From: Phocoena phocoena
Taxonomy: Eukaryota; Chordata; Mammalia; Artiodactyla; Phocoenidae
Length of the DNA: 64,000 nt
Assembly (NCBI RefSeq): GCF_963924675.1
Contig: NC_089221.1
Span: 140,658,263 to 140,722,262 of the forward strand
Direction: 5' to 3'
Shown here one piece after another: positions 35,270 to 47,085 of this stretch. How positions within the stretch are numbered: the first letter of the stretch is position 1; each line of letters begins with the position of its first letter. A model generated the notes under the pieces. The model saw only the letters and a list, made by a program, of their open reading frames with translations. It did no database searches and was not told the DNA's origin. Made by a program: the position numbers and the translations under genes.

Positions 35270-36161
35270 AGTTCCTTTAGCATTTGTTGTAGAGCTGGCT
35301 TGGTGGTGCTGAACTCTCTTAGCTTTTGCATGTCTGTAAAGCTTTTGATTTCTCCGTGGAATCTGAATGAGATCTTTGCTGGGTAGAGTAATCTTGGTTG
35401 TAGGTTCTTCCCTTTCATCACTTTAAGTATATCATGCCACCCCCTTCTGGCTTGTAGAGTTTCTGCTGAGAAATCAGCTGTTAACCTTATGGGAGTTCCC
35501 TTGTATGTTATCTGTCATTTTCCCTTGCTGCTTTCAATAGTTTGTCTTTAGTTTTTGCCAATTTGATTACTGTGTGTCTTGGCGTGTTTCTCCTTGGGTT
35601 TATTCTGTGCGGGACTCTCCGCACATCCTGGACTTGGGTGGCTATTTCCTTTCCCGTGTTAGGGAAGTTTTGGACTATAATCTCTTCAAATATTTTCTCT
35701 GGTTCTTTCTCTCGTTTTTCTCCTTCTGGGACCCCTATAATGCGATTGTTGTTGCGTTTAATGTTGTCCCAGAGGTCTCTTAGGCTGTCTTCATTTCTTT
35801 TCATTCTTTTTTCTTTATTCTGTTCCACAACAGTGAATTCCACCATTCTGTCTTCCAGGTCAGTTATCCGTTCTTCTGCCTCAGTTATTCTGCTATTGAT
35901 TCCTTCTAGTGTAGTTTTCATTTCAGTTATTGTATTGTTCATCTCTGTTTGTTTGTTCTTTAATTCTTCTAAGTCTTTGTTAAACATTTCTTGCATCTTC
36001 TCAATCTTTACCTCCATTCGTTTTCTGAGGTCCTGAATCATCTTCACTATCATTATTCTGAATTCTTTTTCTGGAAGGTTGCCTATGTCCACTTCATTTA
36101 GTTGTTTTTCTGGGGTTTTATCTTGTTCCTTCATCTGGTACATAGCCCTCTGCCTTTTCAT
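35270..36161 (-). pseudogene. L1 ORF1 (RNA-binding protein), frameshifted
   Basis: ORF1p is the trimeric RNA chaperone that packages L1 RNA. The first frame runs 217 codons from ATG at 36161 to 35508. It has a long heptad coiled coil at about residues 50-110 (repeated Leu/Ile/Met with Glu and Lys), then the RNA-recognition-like core (NNRIIGVPEGEKRE) and the start of the C-terminal domain (PRHTVIKLAKTKDKLLKAARE). The rest of the C-terminal domain continues in another frame from about 35421 (SFRFHGEIKSFTD, KLREFSTTKPALQQ), so one frameshift or stop lies near 35510-35430. Normal ORF1p is about 300-340 residues. Confidence 0.88.
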
Positions 36162-37065
36162 CTTGTCGATCTTTCTGTGAATGTGGTTTTTGTTCCATAG
36201 GCTGCAGGATTTTAGTTCTTCTTGCTTCTGCTGTCTGCCCTCTGGTGGATGAGGCTATCTAAGAGACTTGATGGGCAGGATTGGTGGTGGGTAGAGCTGA
36301 CTGTTGCTCTGGTGGGCAGAGCTCAGTAAAACTTTAATCCACTTGACTTTGATGGGTGGGGCTGGGTTCCCTCCCTGTTGGTTTTTTGGCCTGAGGCAAC
36401 CAACACTGGAGCCCACCTGGGCTGTTTGGTGCGGCCAATGACAAACTCTGGGAGGTCTCACGCCAAGGAGTACCTCTCAGTACTTCTGCTGCCAGTGTCC
36501 TTGTCCCCATGGTGAAGCAGAGCCACTCCCTGCCTCTGCAGGAGACCCTCCAACACTAGCAGGTAGGTCTGGTTCAGCCTCCCCCGGGGTCACTGTTCCT
36601 TCCCTTGGGTCCCGATGCGCACACTACTTTGTGTGTGCCTTCCAAGAGTGGAGTCTGTTTCCTCCAGTCCTGTCAAAGTCCTGCGATCAATTCCCACTAG
36701 GCTTCAAACTCTGATTCTCTAGGAATTCTTCATCTCGTTGCCAGACCCCAAGGTTGGGAAGCCTGACGTGGGGCTCAGAACCTTCAGTCCAGTGGGTGGA
36801 CTTCTGTGGTTTAAGTGTTCGCCAGTCTATGAGTCCCGAACCCACCAGATATGGGATTTGATTTTACTGTGATTGCGCCCCTCCTACCATCTCATCGTGG
36901 CTTCTCCTTTGTCTTTGGATGTGGGGTATCTTTTTTGGTGAGTTCCAGTGTCTTCCTGTCAATGTTTATCCAGCTGCTAGTTGTGATTCTGGTTTCTTGC
37001 AAGAGGGAGTGAGAGCACATCCTTCTACTCCGCCATCTTGGTTCCTCCTCTTCATTCCTGAGCTC
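36162..37065 (-). promoter_or_regulatory. L1 5' untranslated region
   Basis: This roughly 900-bp, relatively GC-rich leader starts with CCAAGATGGCGGAGTAGAAGG on the minus strand. The GATGGCGG core at the very start resembles a YY1 site, which positions transcription start in other L1 families. It would drive the L1 mRNA. Whether it still does is not visible from sequence. Confidence 0.7.
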
Positions 37066-37140
37066 AGATAATCTGATTTTTAAAAAATTCCTTCAACTAC
37101 CTAGCACAAGATTGAAGCTTAATAAATATTTATTTAAAAG

Positions 37141-37689
37141 CCTAAACAATTCATTCATAGATCTCATGAAAAGATCTTGTGGTATAAGGAGAGTCCCTGT
37201 TTTATTCCTGTTTCCTCTAGTTTCTGTTAATTTCATGCTGTTATTATTTTTTTTTAAAGCACATTAGTAACTCATTCATTCCTCTAACATATATTTAGGG
37301 AACTTCTATGTGTCAGTGCTGTGATACCAAGGTCTTGCTTGCATTTAAGCAAAAGAAGAAAGAAAGGCATTTTAAAATGTTAATATAATGCGATAAGGAA
37401 GCAATAAAAAAAAGACATGTACAATGTGCTTTTAGAAAACAGTGGAAGAAAGTGTTACATGTGCTTTCTTTCACTGGTATCATGATGCACTGATATCATG
37501 ACATAGTAGATGCACTGGTATCATGACAGTATTTCTGGATTATCCCTTTATTCATCAACTCCAAAGTAAAGGGTAGACTTAATTTTCTCAAACTCTTACT
37601 ATGAGTTTGATTTTGGATATGCTTGTTTTGGTCTCTATTTCAACTACTTCGTACTTTTTAAATTATAGTAATAAGTCACATAGAAAGTA
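37141..37689. other. AT-rich noncoding sequence with a small repeat
   Basis: No gene is seen. Three near-identical 14-bp units of the form cactggtatcatga occur at 37472-37485, 37488-37501 and 37513-37526. Confidence 0.55.
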
Positions 37690-37919
37690 TGGAAAAAAGT
37701 TTTTTTTTTTTTGCGGTACGCGGGTCTCTCACTGCTGTGGCCTCTCCCGTTGCGGAGCACAGGCTTCGGATGCTCAGGCTCAGCAGCCATGGCTCACGGG
37801 CCCAGCCGCTCGGCGGCATGTGGGATCTTCCCGGACCGGGGCACGAACCCATGTCCCCTGCATCGGCAGGTGGACTCTCAACCACTGCGCCACCAGGAAA
37901 GCCTTGGAAAAAAGTTTTT
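37690..37919 (-). mobile_element. CHR-2-type SINE with 15-bp target-site duplication
   Basis: A full-length reverse copy with body about 37705-37904. The 15-bp repeat tggaaaaaagttttt is exact on both sides (37690-37704 and 37905-37919). The body retains many CpG sites. With its perfect duplication, it is probably a young insertion. Confidence 0.95.
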
Positions 37920-38164
37920 AATGAAATAAATCTTTCATAATTCTGCTTGGAAATAATTACAGCTAATATTTTGGCATTCTTTCTTACTTTTTTTTTCTCC
38001 TCTCTTGTCCAGGCATATGTAAATAGTCCTGTATATTTAAAAATTGAGATTTTATTGTATACCTTTTTATATTCTTACCCCATTTCCATTCTATAACACT
38101 ACAGATAATATGTCTATACATATAGAGAATATGACTTTTTTTTCCGCTGGGGGCTGACCCGAAA

Positions 38165-38220
38165 CATTTTTTTTTTAATTAATTTTTATTGGAGTGTAGT
38201 TGCTTTACAGTGTTGTGAGA
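38165..38220 (-). mobile_element. Very short L1 3' end fragment
   Basis: The words taatttttattggagtgtag and gctttacagtgttgtga match the complement of the last bases of cetartiodactyl L1. Only about 55 bp are present. Confidence 0.55.
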
Positions 38221-38279
38221 CTATAACTTTTATTCCTTAAACTTAGATATATGAAAAACATTGCATTTCTTTCGCTTCA

Positions 38280-39560
38280 TGTTCTTAAAATTTTTTTATT
38301 ATGTAAAATTTATAAATAAAAGCAGAGAGCAGCGAACCCCTATGTTCCTGTCACCCAGCTACAGTAAATATCAACTAATGGCCACTGTAGTTTGATTTAT
38401 ACCAGTATGTTTTCTTCACTTCCTCCCAAACAAATTTGCAAATACCATAAATATTTTAGTGTGGATATCTGATTCCTTAATATCCTTAAATACCCAGTTA
38501 GCACAAACTTTTTTATTAGTTAATCTGTTAAAATCAGAATGTAACTAAAATCTGTACATTGAATTTGGTTGATATGTCTCTTAAGTCTCTTTATTTTCTT
38601 GAGATTTATTTGTCTGAGGAAATGTGTTGCTTATTCTGTAGTATTTCTCTCATTCTGGATTTTGCTGATTGCAACCATTAAACTTAATTTAATACGTTCT
38701 CATGTACCATGTATTTTGCATTTAGAAGTTTGAAGTGATTCAGGTTCTTATTTTTTGGCAAAAATACAAACATATGTGGTTTGTGTACTTCCAACAAGAG
38801 ATAAGTTGTTTGTCTTTTTGGAATGTTCGTAGCCTTGATAACCATTGGCTAGGTTTATTATTAGGGATTTGCCAAATACTGATATTCTTTATTTTCTTTA
38901 AAGATGTCATTCTGTTGTCTTTATGTTTACATACTCTCTGATGAGAAGTCATTTATGTTTCTTTCTTTTTTTCTTCTCTCTACATAGTTTGTGTATTTTT
39001 CACTGATTGCTTTTAAGATTTTCTCTTTATTGCTTTTTATTTTTAAGTAGTTTGATTATTATGTGTATCGATATGGTGTTCTTTGTGTTTATCGTGCTTG
39101 AGTTTTGTTGATCTTTTTGAATCTGTGTGTTGAAAATTTTCATCAAATTTGGAAAAATTATGTCCATTATTTCTTCAAATGATTTTTCTGTTCTTGCTGC
39201 CATTCTGCTTGATTTTTTCCTACAGTTTACTATGGTTCTGTTTTTCTTTGTTTTGTTTTATTTTTTTGCTCTTTTTTACCTCTGTGCTTTATTTTGATAC
39301 ATTTTATTGCTATATTTTCAGTTTTCCTGATTTTTTCATTCGCAGAGTGCAATTTGCTATTGAGACTCACCAGTGAAGTTTTCATTTCAGATAATGTATT
39401 TTTCATGTCTCAGAGTTCCATTGAGATCTTATATCATCTGTTTTTCTCCTCATTATATTCCAGTTACCCTTAAATACTGAACATAGTTATATTAGCTGAC
39501 TTAATGTACGTGTCAACTAGTTCCATCATCTGTGTCACTACTGAGGGTTTTTTTTAAACT
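38280..39560 (-). mobile_element. Old L1 fragments (5' and ORF1 regions)
   Basis: The left part (agagcagcgaacccctatgtt, catcaactaatggcc-like words) resembles an old L1M segment also seen at 45.88-46.06 kb. The part at 38990-39560 (tttgattattatgtgtatcg, aaaaattatgtccattatttcttcaaatg, tgaagttttcatttcag) follows the complement of L1 ORF1. Diverged, with no usable frame. Confidence 0.6.
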
Positions 39561-41144
39561 GATTCTTTTCCAGGTTTTGGGTTACATCATTGCCAGGGCA
39601 GAATGCGTTATTTATTTTATTTTGTCTTTTAAGAGGAGGTAAGTTCCATAAAGATAGGGCTTGTCTGTCTTGTTCACTGATATAACCTCAGAGTGTGGGA
39701 CAGGGTTTACCTAGGGTTACCCACCCTGTCAGTGGCAGAGCTGGAGTTGAAAATCTGAGTTCCTTGGGTGGGTAAAAACTGAGATGTGTATATATGAATA
39801 AATACTCACAGTACTCACTCCTTACTCTGGTCTGGGGAAACTTCTCTTATTTCTTTGACTTTTAATTTTGTTCCCTCCCTCCCTTCCCACACCTAGCATT
39901 ATTTCTTCTATGAATCTCCACCTATAGTAAGAACTCTAGACTTGGGCTTCTCTTGCTTTTTGCCCTGAAAAATACCTGAGTCGAGGAAGCAAAAATAGCC
40001 TGGCCATTGCTTAAAACTGGAGGAGGGTGAAGGAAATATAGAAAGACAAAACTGAATGAACATTTGTAGAAATTATTCTCACACACACACATACACCCAC
40101 ACCCACACACACACACACACACACTCTCTCTCTCCTATACCTGATTAGTTCTTCAGTATAGAGTACTAGAAGTATGATTACAGGGTCAGAGAGTATATAC
40201 GTTTAAATGCTCTTGTAGCATCTTGCCAACTACTAGCATATGGAGAATTTTTGAGTTGAACACCACCCAGATTTTCTAGCCAAGAAGTAAAATGGAGAGA
40301 TCTACAACACAGTGACTGTTCATTTTAGTGCTCTCCTTAAGTCTATGTTCATTCAACAGCAAGTGTTCTGTCAGCATCTAAAAACCCTGTGTGTTGCCCC
40401 ATTATCTAATCCAGAGTTGCACTTACTTGTTTGGTTCCAAGAGCATCCAGTTTTCACTGGTCCTCTAACCAGGCAGTTCAGTGAGTAGCTCAGAGGACAT
40501 GACACGAAAAACAGAAAAGAGGCATCTGTTGTACATTTACTAGAGTAATCCATTTCAACCCCTTTAATAATTTCTTGTTTCTATTCCAAAGCAATATCAA
40601 GTTATTAGTGCATTAAATTTAGGTACTAAAGCACCTTGTTATTTATAGGAATAGAACACATTAAAGGCAGGAGAAAAAAGGAGTCAAACATTAAAAACAA
40701 TGATTAGTATTAGTGCGAGTATTGCACCCTTTTTCTTGATACTGAGATTATGTTTGGGATAGGTTTCCATATATGATAGCATTTGATCACTGGTCAAGCA
40801 GATGCCTGCTTTCTTTTGCATTGTCTCCAAAATTTTAACAATTAAATATTTTATTGTAAAAGTTTAATGTGACATTGGTTATTAAAAATTTTACTGAAGT
40901 GGTGAACCGTTTCTTTATTATAACTGATGAATATTTTTTAAGAGCATAATATAGAACTAGAACTCTAGATGGTTTTACAATATTATTTTTAACATGCTCC
41001 CCATCTCTGTTTTGGCTCCTTTCTGCTTTGATTCTGTAATAGTTAACCTTACCCTTGGAGTCGTCAGAGCTTTAAACATCCAAGTCATCTTTAACTTCTT
41101 AGTCTTTCCTCCAGCTACTATGCATCACGTTTCTTTCATAGTAC
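39561..41144. other. AT-rich noncoding sequence
   Basis: This contains a possible L2 3' relic at about 39620-39760 (aagatagggcttgtctgtcttgttcactg), a CA microsatellite listed separately, and otherwise nothing identifiable. Confidence 0.5.
40079..40134. repeat. (CA)n/(CT)n microsatellite
   Basis: Interrupted CA repeats followed by a short CT repeat. A frame rich in Cys and Val reads through it on the minus strand and is an artefact. Confidence 0.95.
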
Positions 41145-41656
41145 CTATATTAGTTTTCCAATTTTCTGTAACAAATTGCCATGGACTTGCTGGTTTAAAA
41201 CAACACAAATTTATTATTTTATAGTTTTGGAGGTCAGTAGTCCAAAATTGGTCTCACTGGAGTAAAATCAAGATGTTGGCTATGCTGTGTTCTTTCTTGC
41301 GGCTCTAAGGGAGATTCGTTTTCATGCCCTTTTCCATCTCCTGGAGTCTGCCTGCATTCTTTGACGGTTGGCCCCTTCCATCTTCAAAGCTAGAGACATA
41401 TGATTGAGTCTTTCTCATGTTGCATCACACTGCCAAAGACTTTTCTGCCTCCCTCTTCCACATTTAAGGACCTTGTGACTACACTGGGCCCACCAAGATA
41501 GTGCATGTTAAGCTTTTTATTTTAGGGTTTTCTGATTAGCAACCTTAATTCCATCTGCAATGCTAATTCTCTCTGGCCGTTTAAAATAATATATTCACAG
41601 GTTCTAGGAATCAGGATATTGATATATTTGAGGAGCCATTATTCTGCCTGTCACAA
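41145..41656 (-). mobile_element. MLT1-type LTR (ERVL-MaLR)
   Basis: A nearly complete LTR in reverse orientation. Reading the complement, TGTGACAGGCAGAATAATGG starts the LTR, GGTGGGCCCAGTGTAGTCAC and TTTGAAGATGGAAGGGGCC lie in the middle, and AATAATAAATTTGTGTTGTTTTAA carries the polyadenylation region near the end. It matches the MLT1C/D type in outline. Solo LTR, noncoding. Confidence 0.85.
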
Positions 41657-44600
41657 TAACTATCATATACATTCCTTCTTTCATGATTACCAAGTGAATC
41701 TTTTATTTCAGGCCCATTTATTAGGATCGTTGCAAGAGCCTTTGACTTTCTTCTCTGCCATTAGTTTCTCATCTCTCCAGACAATCCTAATCTCCATTGG
41801 CAGACTCATCTCCGTAAAGTCTAGTGTAGAGTATTCTGTCCTCAAAAAGCTTCATTGGCAGGATTTTCAGTAAGGCAGTATTCCCCAAGCTCTTTTGATT
41901 ATGCAGCCTATCTATACAAATTTATGTACACATTAATGTTTTTATTTAATTATAATTTTTGTTCATATGCTATTGTACTAGTGTTTTATAAACTTATCCA
42001 CATATGTAAAAATTTCAAAAATACGTGCAAAACATGAAATAAACAAGCTTTTGAGGTACTTAAAAATTTTGTGTGTAGTACAAAATTCCCATTAGTAAAA
42101 TTATTAATATTATCAGTAAGAGAAATGTGATGAAGTTATGCACCATGATTTTATGGAACTATTGGCTTAACACTTTAATATATTGAATATCTTGGACTAC
42201 ATCCAGATTATTTTGATACTTGTTATAGATGTTATTAACTAAAAAACGTTGCCTCATAATATACATACGAGAGAATATATTGTTTACTATACTATCATGA
42301 TACTCATTTTCAATCTGCTTTGCCAGTTATATGAAAGGATTTTTTTTCACTGAAATTTGACATGTAAATTTCTACCTTCTTTAACATTAGTCAGTTTTGC
42401 TTGCAGATTAATTAATCTTGCAAAGTAATCAGTCAAACATTTTTATATTAACAAATGGCTGTAAACAGTCTGAAACTCATTTAGAAGATTTGTGTTCAAG
42501 CTAGAAAATTCCATTCCCAAATTTAAATGTATTGATATGTATTTAACTATGTGACATAATTCAGTTACTTAGGTAACAAAAATTTTTAAATGGGAAAATT
42601 CCCAAACATTAATATTCTAAGTTTTTTCCGTAGCTTTTTTTCTCTCCCCAAATAAGTTACTTTCTTAGTTATTAAAATATTAACATTTACCTTCAAGGGA
42701 CAGTTAAGGCATGTATGATATTTTAAATCTATTGTCATCGAAGAGGCCTGAAAAATTGGAATTTATTTCTCTAAAAAATATATAATTCATCTTTAATTTG
42801 ATAACTCTACAACTCTTTTAAATACTCTTCATTAAGGTAACCAACAAACATCTGAGTGATATATAAGATGTTTTTGATGAGTCCTTATCTTATTATAAAA
42901 TCTTATTATAAAGTATTACAAGAACTCTACTAGTTAAACGTATTCACATTATTTAACATCTTAGGGCAGTTATACAAGCACTGCAAATGAAGGCAAGATT
43001 GAAGGAAATGACTTGCTCTGTCAGGATGCCTTTCAAAATTTCATGTCTGTCCAACATATGGGTCAAGTAAGGAAGCTATAGTGACCTTTGTCTTACAGTT
43101 TTTAGATAAGAAATGTAAATAGATATTCTAATTTGTTCTTCCTCCCCTCAATGGTTTAATTATTTTGTAAACACCAATATATAGGCCTCTGTACTAGAGA
43201 ATAAAATCCATACTCCCTTGTATGGAGTTCAAAGCCTTCTAAGATCTCACTTCTATTTGAAGACTCACTTGTAATTTTCTATCTTATATATTTCCTCATG
43301 TTTTTCAATCTACATAGACTACCATACTAACCTTCTTTCCTCAATTTTTCCTTATCTTGTTCTCAAAATTCCATCCACCCTTCAAGCCACAGGACCTGAC
43401 TTACTGAACTCGTACAGCAGATGGTGGTTGAATGAAAGGCCTTCTGTTCATTTCTTTTAGTGTACTTTTCTTAACTCGTAGTTACATATCTATTTATTTG
43501 TTGACCTGTTTGTTTGTTGCTATGACGAGACCAAGCTGCACAAAGACATATGGGGACTGTGACCATCAAATAAATATTTGCACCTAGGTCTGTAACTAGC
43601 ACAAAGTAGGTGCTTTATAGCAGTATACTGGGGAATGAATAAAGGTTATATCACCTGAAGCCTTCACTGATTCCTCATCCCACCTAGCCATAACTAATAT
43701 TTTCCTTTTATGTTCTCAAAATTTGTACTTTGTGCAGAGTAGGTACACAATAACTATTCAAGTAGAATAAGATTCAATAAGAGGTTCAGGCTTTTTGGTT
43801 GGTTGTTTTTGTGATTTTCTTTGCTTTGTAGTGGCATCTGCCCCAGTGGTAAAAGCACAAGTGGAATTTTGATTGCTAGAGTGTCGTATCGTTGAGATGG
43901 AAAGTTGTTTGGAAGGGTGCCTGATGCTGAACACCAAACATGTAGTTGTTCACTTACCAAAGTCATGTTTGTGTATGTTACTTCACAGCAATGTGCAAAT
44001 TGCTTATGGCTGTACCCAGTAGAATGGTGCTCGATCTGAGCTCATTTGCAGCTGTTTAAAAACAAACTCCGGAGCCCAATATCACAACTGTTTTCTTCCT
44101 TTTTGATCTTACCTCATTAGGAGGACAGGGTAAGGGTTGTATAATGTGCTGAAATCTGTCAATACTTTGTGTGTCTTATTCATTAAAACCTTCAGATGCT
44201 GTTTTCCTAGCGGCTTCATTTACCAGGGAGGGCGAGGAGAAAAACACTAAACAGGTGTTCCTGACTTGAAAAACAGCAATTTCAAGCAACTCACAAGGGG
44301 AGAAGTTGGAAATTTTCAGATTCTGAAGTTGTCACTGGGAGATAAATTTGGGCTACACATTCGCTTCTCATAAACAGACTTTTTTTAACCTAAATTTCTG
44401 CTGTGCACGAGGCACCTGATTTCTCTGGGGGCAGACATGCTTCACAGAGCAATCGTGCTGCAAAAAGATAGTGTATATTTTCCCAGACTTCTTCCAAATA
44501 CACAAATGTGAGCTGGAGGAGTAGTATGCTGAGCTGCTAATATAGAATTCTAGCTTTCCTGGCGGGGATAAAAATACCTATGGTAAATATTTGGCTTGAT

Positions 44601-44795
44601 TGATGGGAAAGTGTCTGCATTTTGACTAATCTAAACTCAAATGTTTCTATAATACCATAAGAAGATTATTGGTCAAATAAACAGTGAGGTATCTTAAGTA
44701 TCTTACATAAAAGGACTGCATAGTACTGTGTTTGTTTCTGAAGCAGCAGCAGCTTTCTGAAGCAAGGGGAAATTTAAAAGAGATATTTCCTATGG
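41657..44795. other. AT-rich noncoding sequence
   Basis: About 3.1 kb with no gene or named repeat that I can identify. The part at 43970-44350 is less AT-rich and is listed as a possible conserved element. Confidence 0.45.
43970..44350. promoter_or_regulatory. Candidate conserved noncoding element
   Basis: A non-repetitive stretch inside otherwise AT-rich sequence, with words such as gctcatttgcagctgttt (containing the E-box CAGCTG) and no coding frame. Interpretation as a regulatory element rests on composition only. Confidence 0.2.
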
Positions 44796-44983
44796 CAGTG
44801 CTTCTCAAAACGTGGTCCCCAGGGCAGTAGCATTAGCATCACGTAGTAGTTTGTTAGAAATGCACACTCTTGGGCCACACCCCAGAAGTACTGAATCAAA
44901 AACTCTGGGGTCAGGTCCAGCAATCTGTGTTTTAGCAAATGTTTCAGGTGATTTTGATGTATGCATACCTTGGAGAACCCTTG
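44796..44983 (+). mobile_element. MER5A-like hAT element
   Basis: The element starts cagtgcttctcaaaacgtgg and ends ggagaacccttg, with internal words tttgttagaaatgcacac, gggccacaccccagaa and ccagcaatctgtgttttagc. These follow MER5A, a nonautonomous hAT-Charlie transposon of placental mammals. The terminal inverted repeats are imperfect, and no 8-bp duplication survives. Confidence 0.85.
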
Positions 44984-44999
44984 TTTTACTGGAATTTGA

Positions 45000-45135
45000 T
45001 TCATTAATTCATTCGACAAATATTTTTTGGGTATCTAACACATTCTAGGCACTCTTTTTAGGCACTGACAGTGCAGCCTTGTGAACAAATAGTCAAACTC
45101 TTGCTGTCTTGTATTTTGTATTCTAGTGAGTAATC
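45000..45135 (-). mobile_element. L2 or MIR-related 3' fragment
   Basis: The words ttcattcgacaaatatttt, taggcactctttttaggcactg and ttgtgaacaaatagtcaaactc resemble the complement of an L2 3' end followed by related old sequence. Family uncertain. Confidence 0.4.
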
Positions 45136-46239
45136 TGGGAAAGTCAAAGGAAATGGGAATTCATTAGTTTGCTTTATGCCATGTTGGGCACTGCAAGATG
45201 CCCTTTTCCGTGACCATGGTGATTGAAGTAGGCTTGGCATAAGTTGCAGTGTAAACATTTGGGAACTGAATTTGGCACTTACTTCATTTTACAGTGTTAC
45301 TTTCCCTTTCATGGACAGCTCTCTTGGGACTAGTTCCAAGATCTCTATCTAGATGCTCAAGATCCTTGACTTACCTAAATGGGCAGTTGATCTGCATATA
45401 TTTTTGTTCCTCCAGTAATTTATAAATCATCATTCTGTGTTTGACACTCTAGTATGGGCATTGGAAATGAATTGATTGGCATAATTCCTGACATCTGAGC
45501 TCTTATTCTGTAAGGATTATCATTGAACCAAGTGGTATAAAGGACATACAACTTGTTAAAAGTCAAGAGACCGATGGCTTAGACTATTAAATAAGTGTAA
45601 ATAACCGTTCTTATCATGAAAAATTGGAGCAATAGTGCATCCTGAGTACTTGATGTTAGGTAGGCTAGAATCAATAGGAACTTGCTACCTTTTATCTAGC
45701 TAGTCATTTACTCAAATGCTGTTTTTCCCAACTTTGAAAATTTTCATAAGAAATAAGTCAAAAGACAAGTACAATAAAGACCTATATAATATCCTTTAAG
45801 ATTTACTATCTACATTTCCTCATTCTCTCTCTCTCTCTCTCTCTGTCTACACACACACACACACTGAGTTTCAACATTCCATTTGAAAATTTAAGTTGCA
45901 GATATTTAAAAATTTCAGCCATTAATAATTCAGCATGGATCTCTTAAAAATAAGGACATTTGGCTAAATTATCACAATGTCATTGTCATTTCTAAGAAAA
46001 TAACAATTCCATAAATCATTGAACATCTAAATCTTCCTCAGATAATCCCTCCACTTTGTTTTCACCATGACACCGATGTATTGGAGAGTTCAAGCTAGTT
46101 ACCTATGTATAATCTCCCACATTTTGATATGCTTGATTATTTCCTTCTGGTGTCATTTAATGTGTGTATCTCTATCCCTTGAGTTCACTGTGCACTAGGG
46201 TTTGGGTCTGGAGACTCAACTGCATTTTAAGTAGATATA
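45136..46239. other. Noncoding sequence with a microsatellite and old LINE words
   Basis: A (CT)n-(CA)n microsatellite lies at about 45823-45865. The stretch at 45870-46060 (aattcagcatggatctc, ttatcacaatgtcattgtc) resembles an old L1M segment. No gene. Confidence 0.5.
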
Positions 46240-46560
46240 TGACTGCCCAGAATGTGGCAGTCACAGTATGGTAAGCAAAACAGATGCATTCTTGCTTTTA
46301 TGAAGCTCAAATTATAACCAGGGAAGACATACACTAAACAAACATATTATGGACCTGTATAAAGATAACTTCCCCTAATGGTAAGTGCTGTGATGAAAAT
46401 TAAGTATGGTGATGTGACAGTGAGTTAGTGATAGTTCGTTGCAGAGGGGCTGGCCAAGCACAACCTCATTGTGAAGATGATATTTGAGCTGTGATCTGAG
46501 TGGAAGTGACAGGAAGTGGGGGATGGGGTGAAAAAAATTATTTGCTAAACCTGCTGTCTG
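46240..46560 (+). repeat. Ancient interspersed repeat, family unresolved
   Basis: The words attcttgcttttatgaagctc, gtgctgtgatgaaaattaagtatgg and gatatttgagctgtgatctgag are in the same order as in the repeat relics at 7302-7780 and 18470-19060. Confidence 0.4.
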
Positions 46561-47085
46561 AAACAAAGACTTCTTAGGGGATGAGTCTCTTGAATGAAGG
46601 AAGGGAGACCTGGGAAGTACTTAAGAATGTGAGGAGGATAATCATGTGAGTTATTGGACAGGGGTTGGTGAGAACAGTCTTGATCAATCAGATAATAATT
46701 CTAGTGAATCATGGAGACTGTTCCCTTTTGTTAGTAGCTGCCCATATTGTTTACTTGGGTGGGTACAGTGATGTCAACACAATGGACAAAGAGAAGAAAG
46801 TCTAAAAAAATCATCAAGAATTATAATTCAAATTTGTCTAGTACTATTGTCTCTATCCTCACAAGTTCGTAAAGTGACAAAGAGAACTTGATTGGGAGTC
46901 ATAGGCCAGAAAAATCCAGTCTTCCACTGTGGAAAGTTGGGAAAGTGGAGTTATTCTTAATTGGGTTTTTTGTCCATGTTTATCATCCTTCCCATCCCTT
47001 CAAAATATATGTCCTTTTATTATTCTGGTCTATTTTTATGATTTGCTGGAGCACACTCTGGATGCATTTATGAATGTAACTTTAT

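Larger units (their letters stand above)
30658..37079 (-). mobile_element. Nearly full-length L1 with 14-bp target-site duplication
   Basis: A LINE-1 of about 6.4 kb on the minus strand. The exact 14-bp repeat agataatctgattt lies at 30658-30671 and 37066-37079. The order on the minus strand is: 5' region (37065-36162) with the typical start GGAGGAACCAAGATGGCGG; ORF1 (36161 to about 35270); ORF2 (about 35205-31391); a 3' region down to 30672. The preserved 5' end is unusual, since most L1 copies are truncated. Its A tail is short. The target (T-run before AAAATC on the minus strand) fits L1 endonuclease. Frameshifts and stops in both ORFs make it immobile. Confidence 0.92.
30615..37140 (+). 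mobile_element. L2 LINE 3' end split by a 6.4-kb L1
   Basis: The left part (ttgtatgattctaatctccttgagggaagataatctgattt split as read, 30628-30671) and the right part (about 37080-37140, ttcaactacctagcacaag and gcttaataaatatttattta) form one continuous L2 3' end if the L1 between them is removed. This supports the L1 boundaries. Confidence 0.55.

Noticed and set aside
35542..36036. 164-codon hydrophobic plus-strand frame
   Set aside because: It is the antisense of L1 ORF1. The coiled-coil codons for Glu and Lys read as Phe, Leu and Ser on the other strand.
37472..37526. CRISPR-like spaced repeat
   Set aside because: The repeats are too short, the spacers are 2 and 11 bases, and the host is a mammal.
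44788..44991. 8-bp target duplication around the MER5A-like element
   Set aside because: The flanks tcctatgg and ttttactg do not match.
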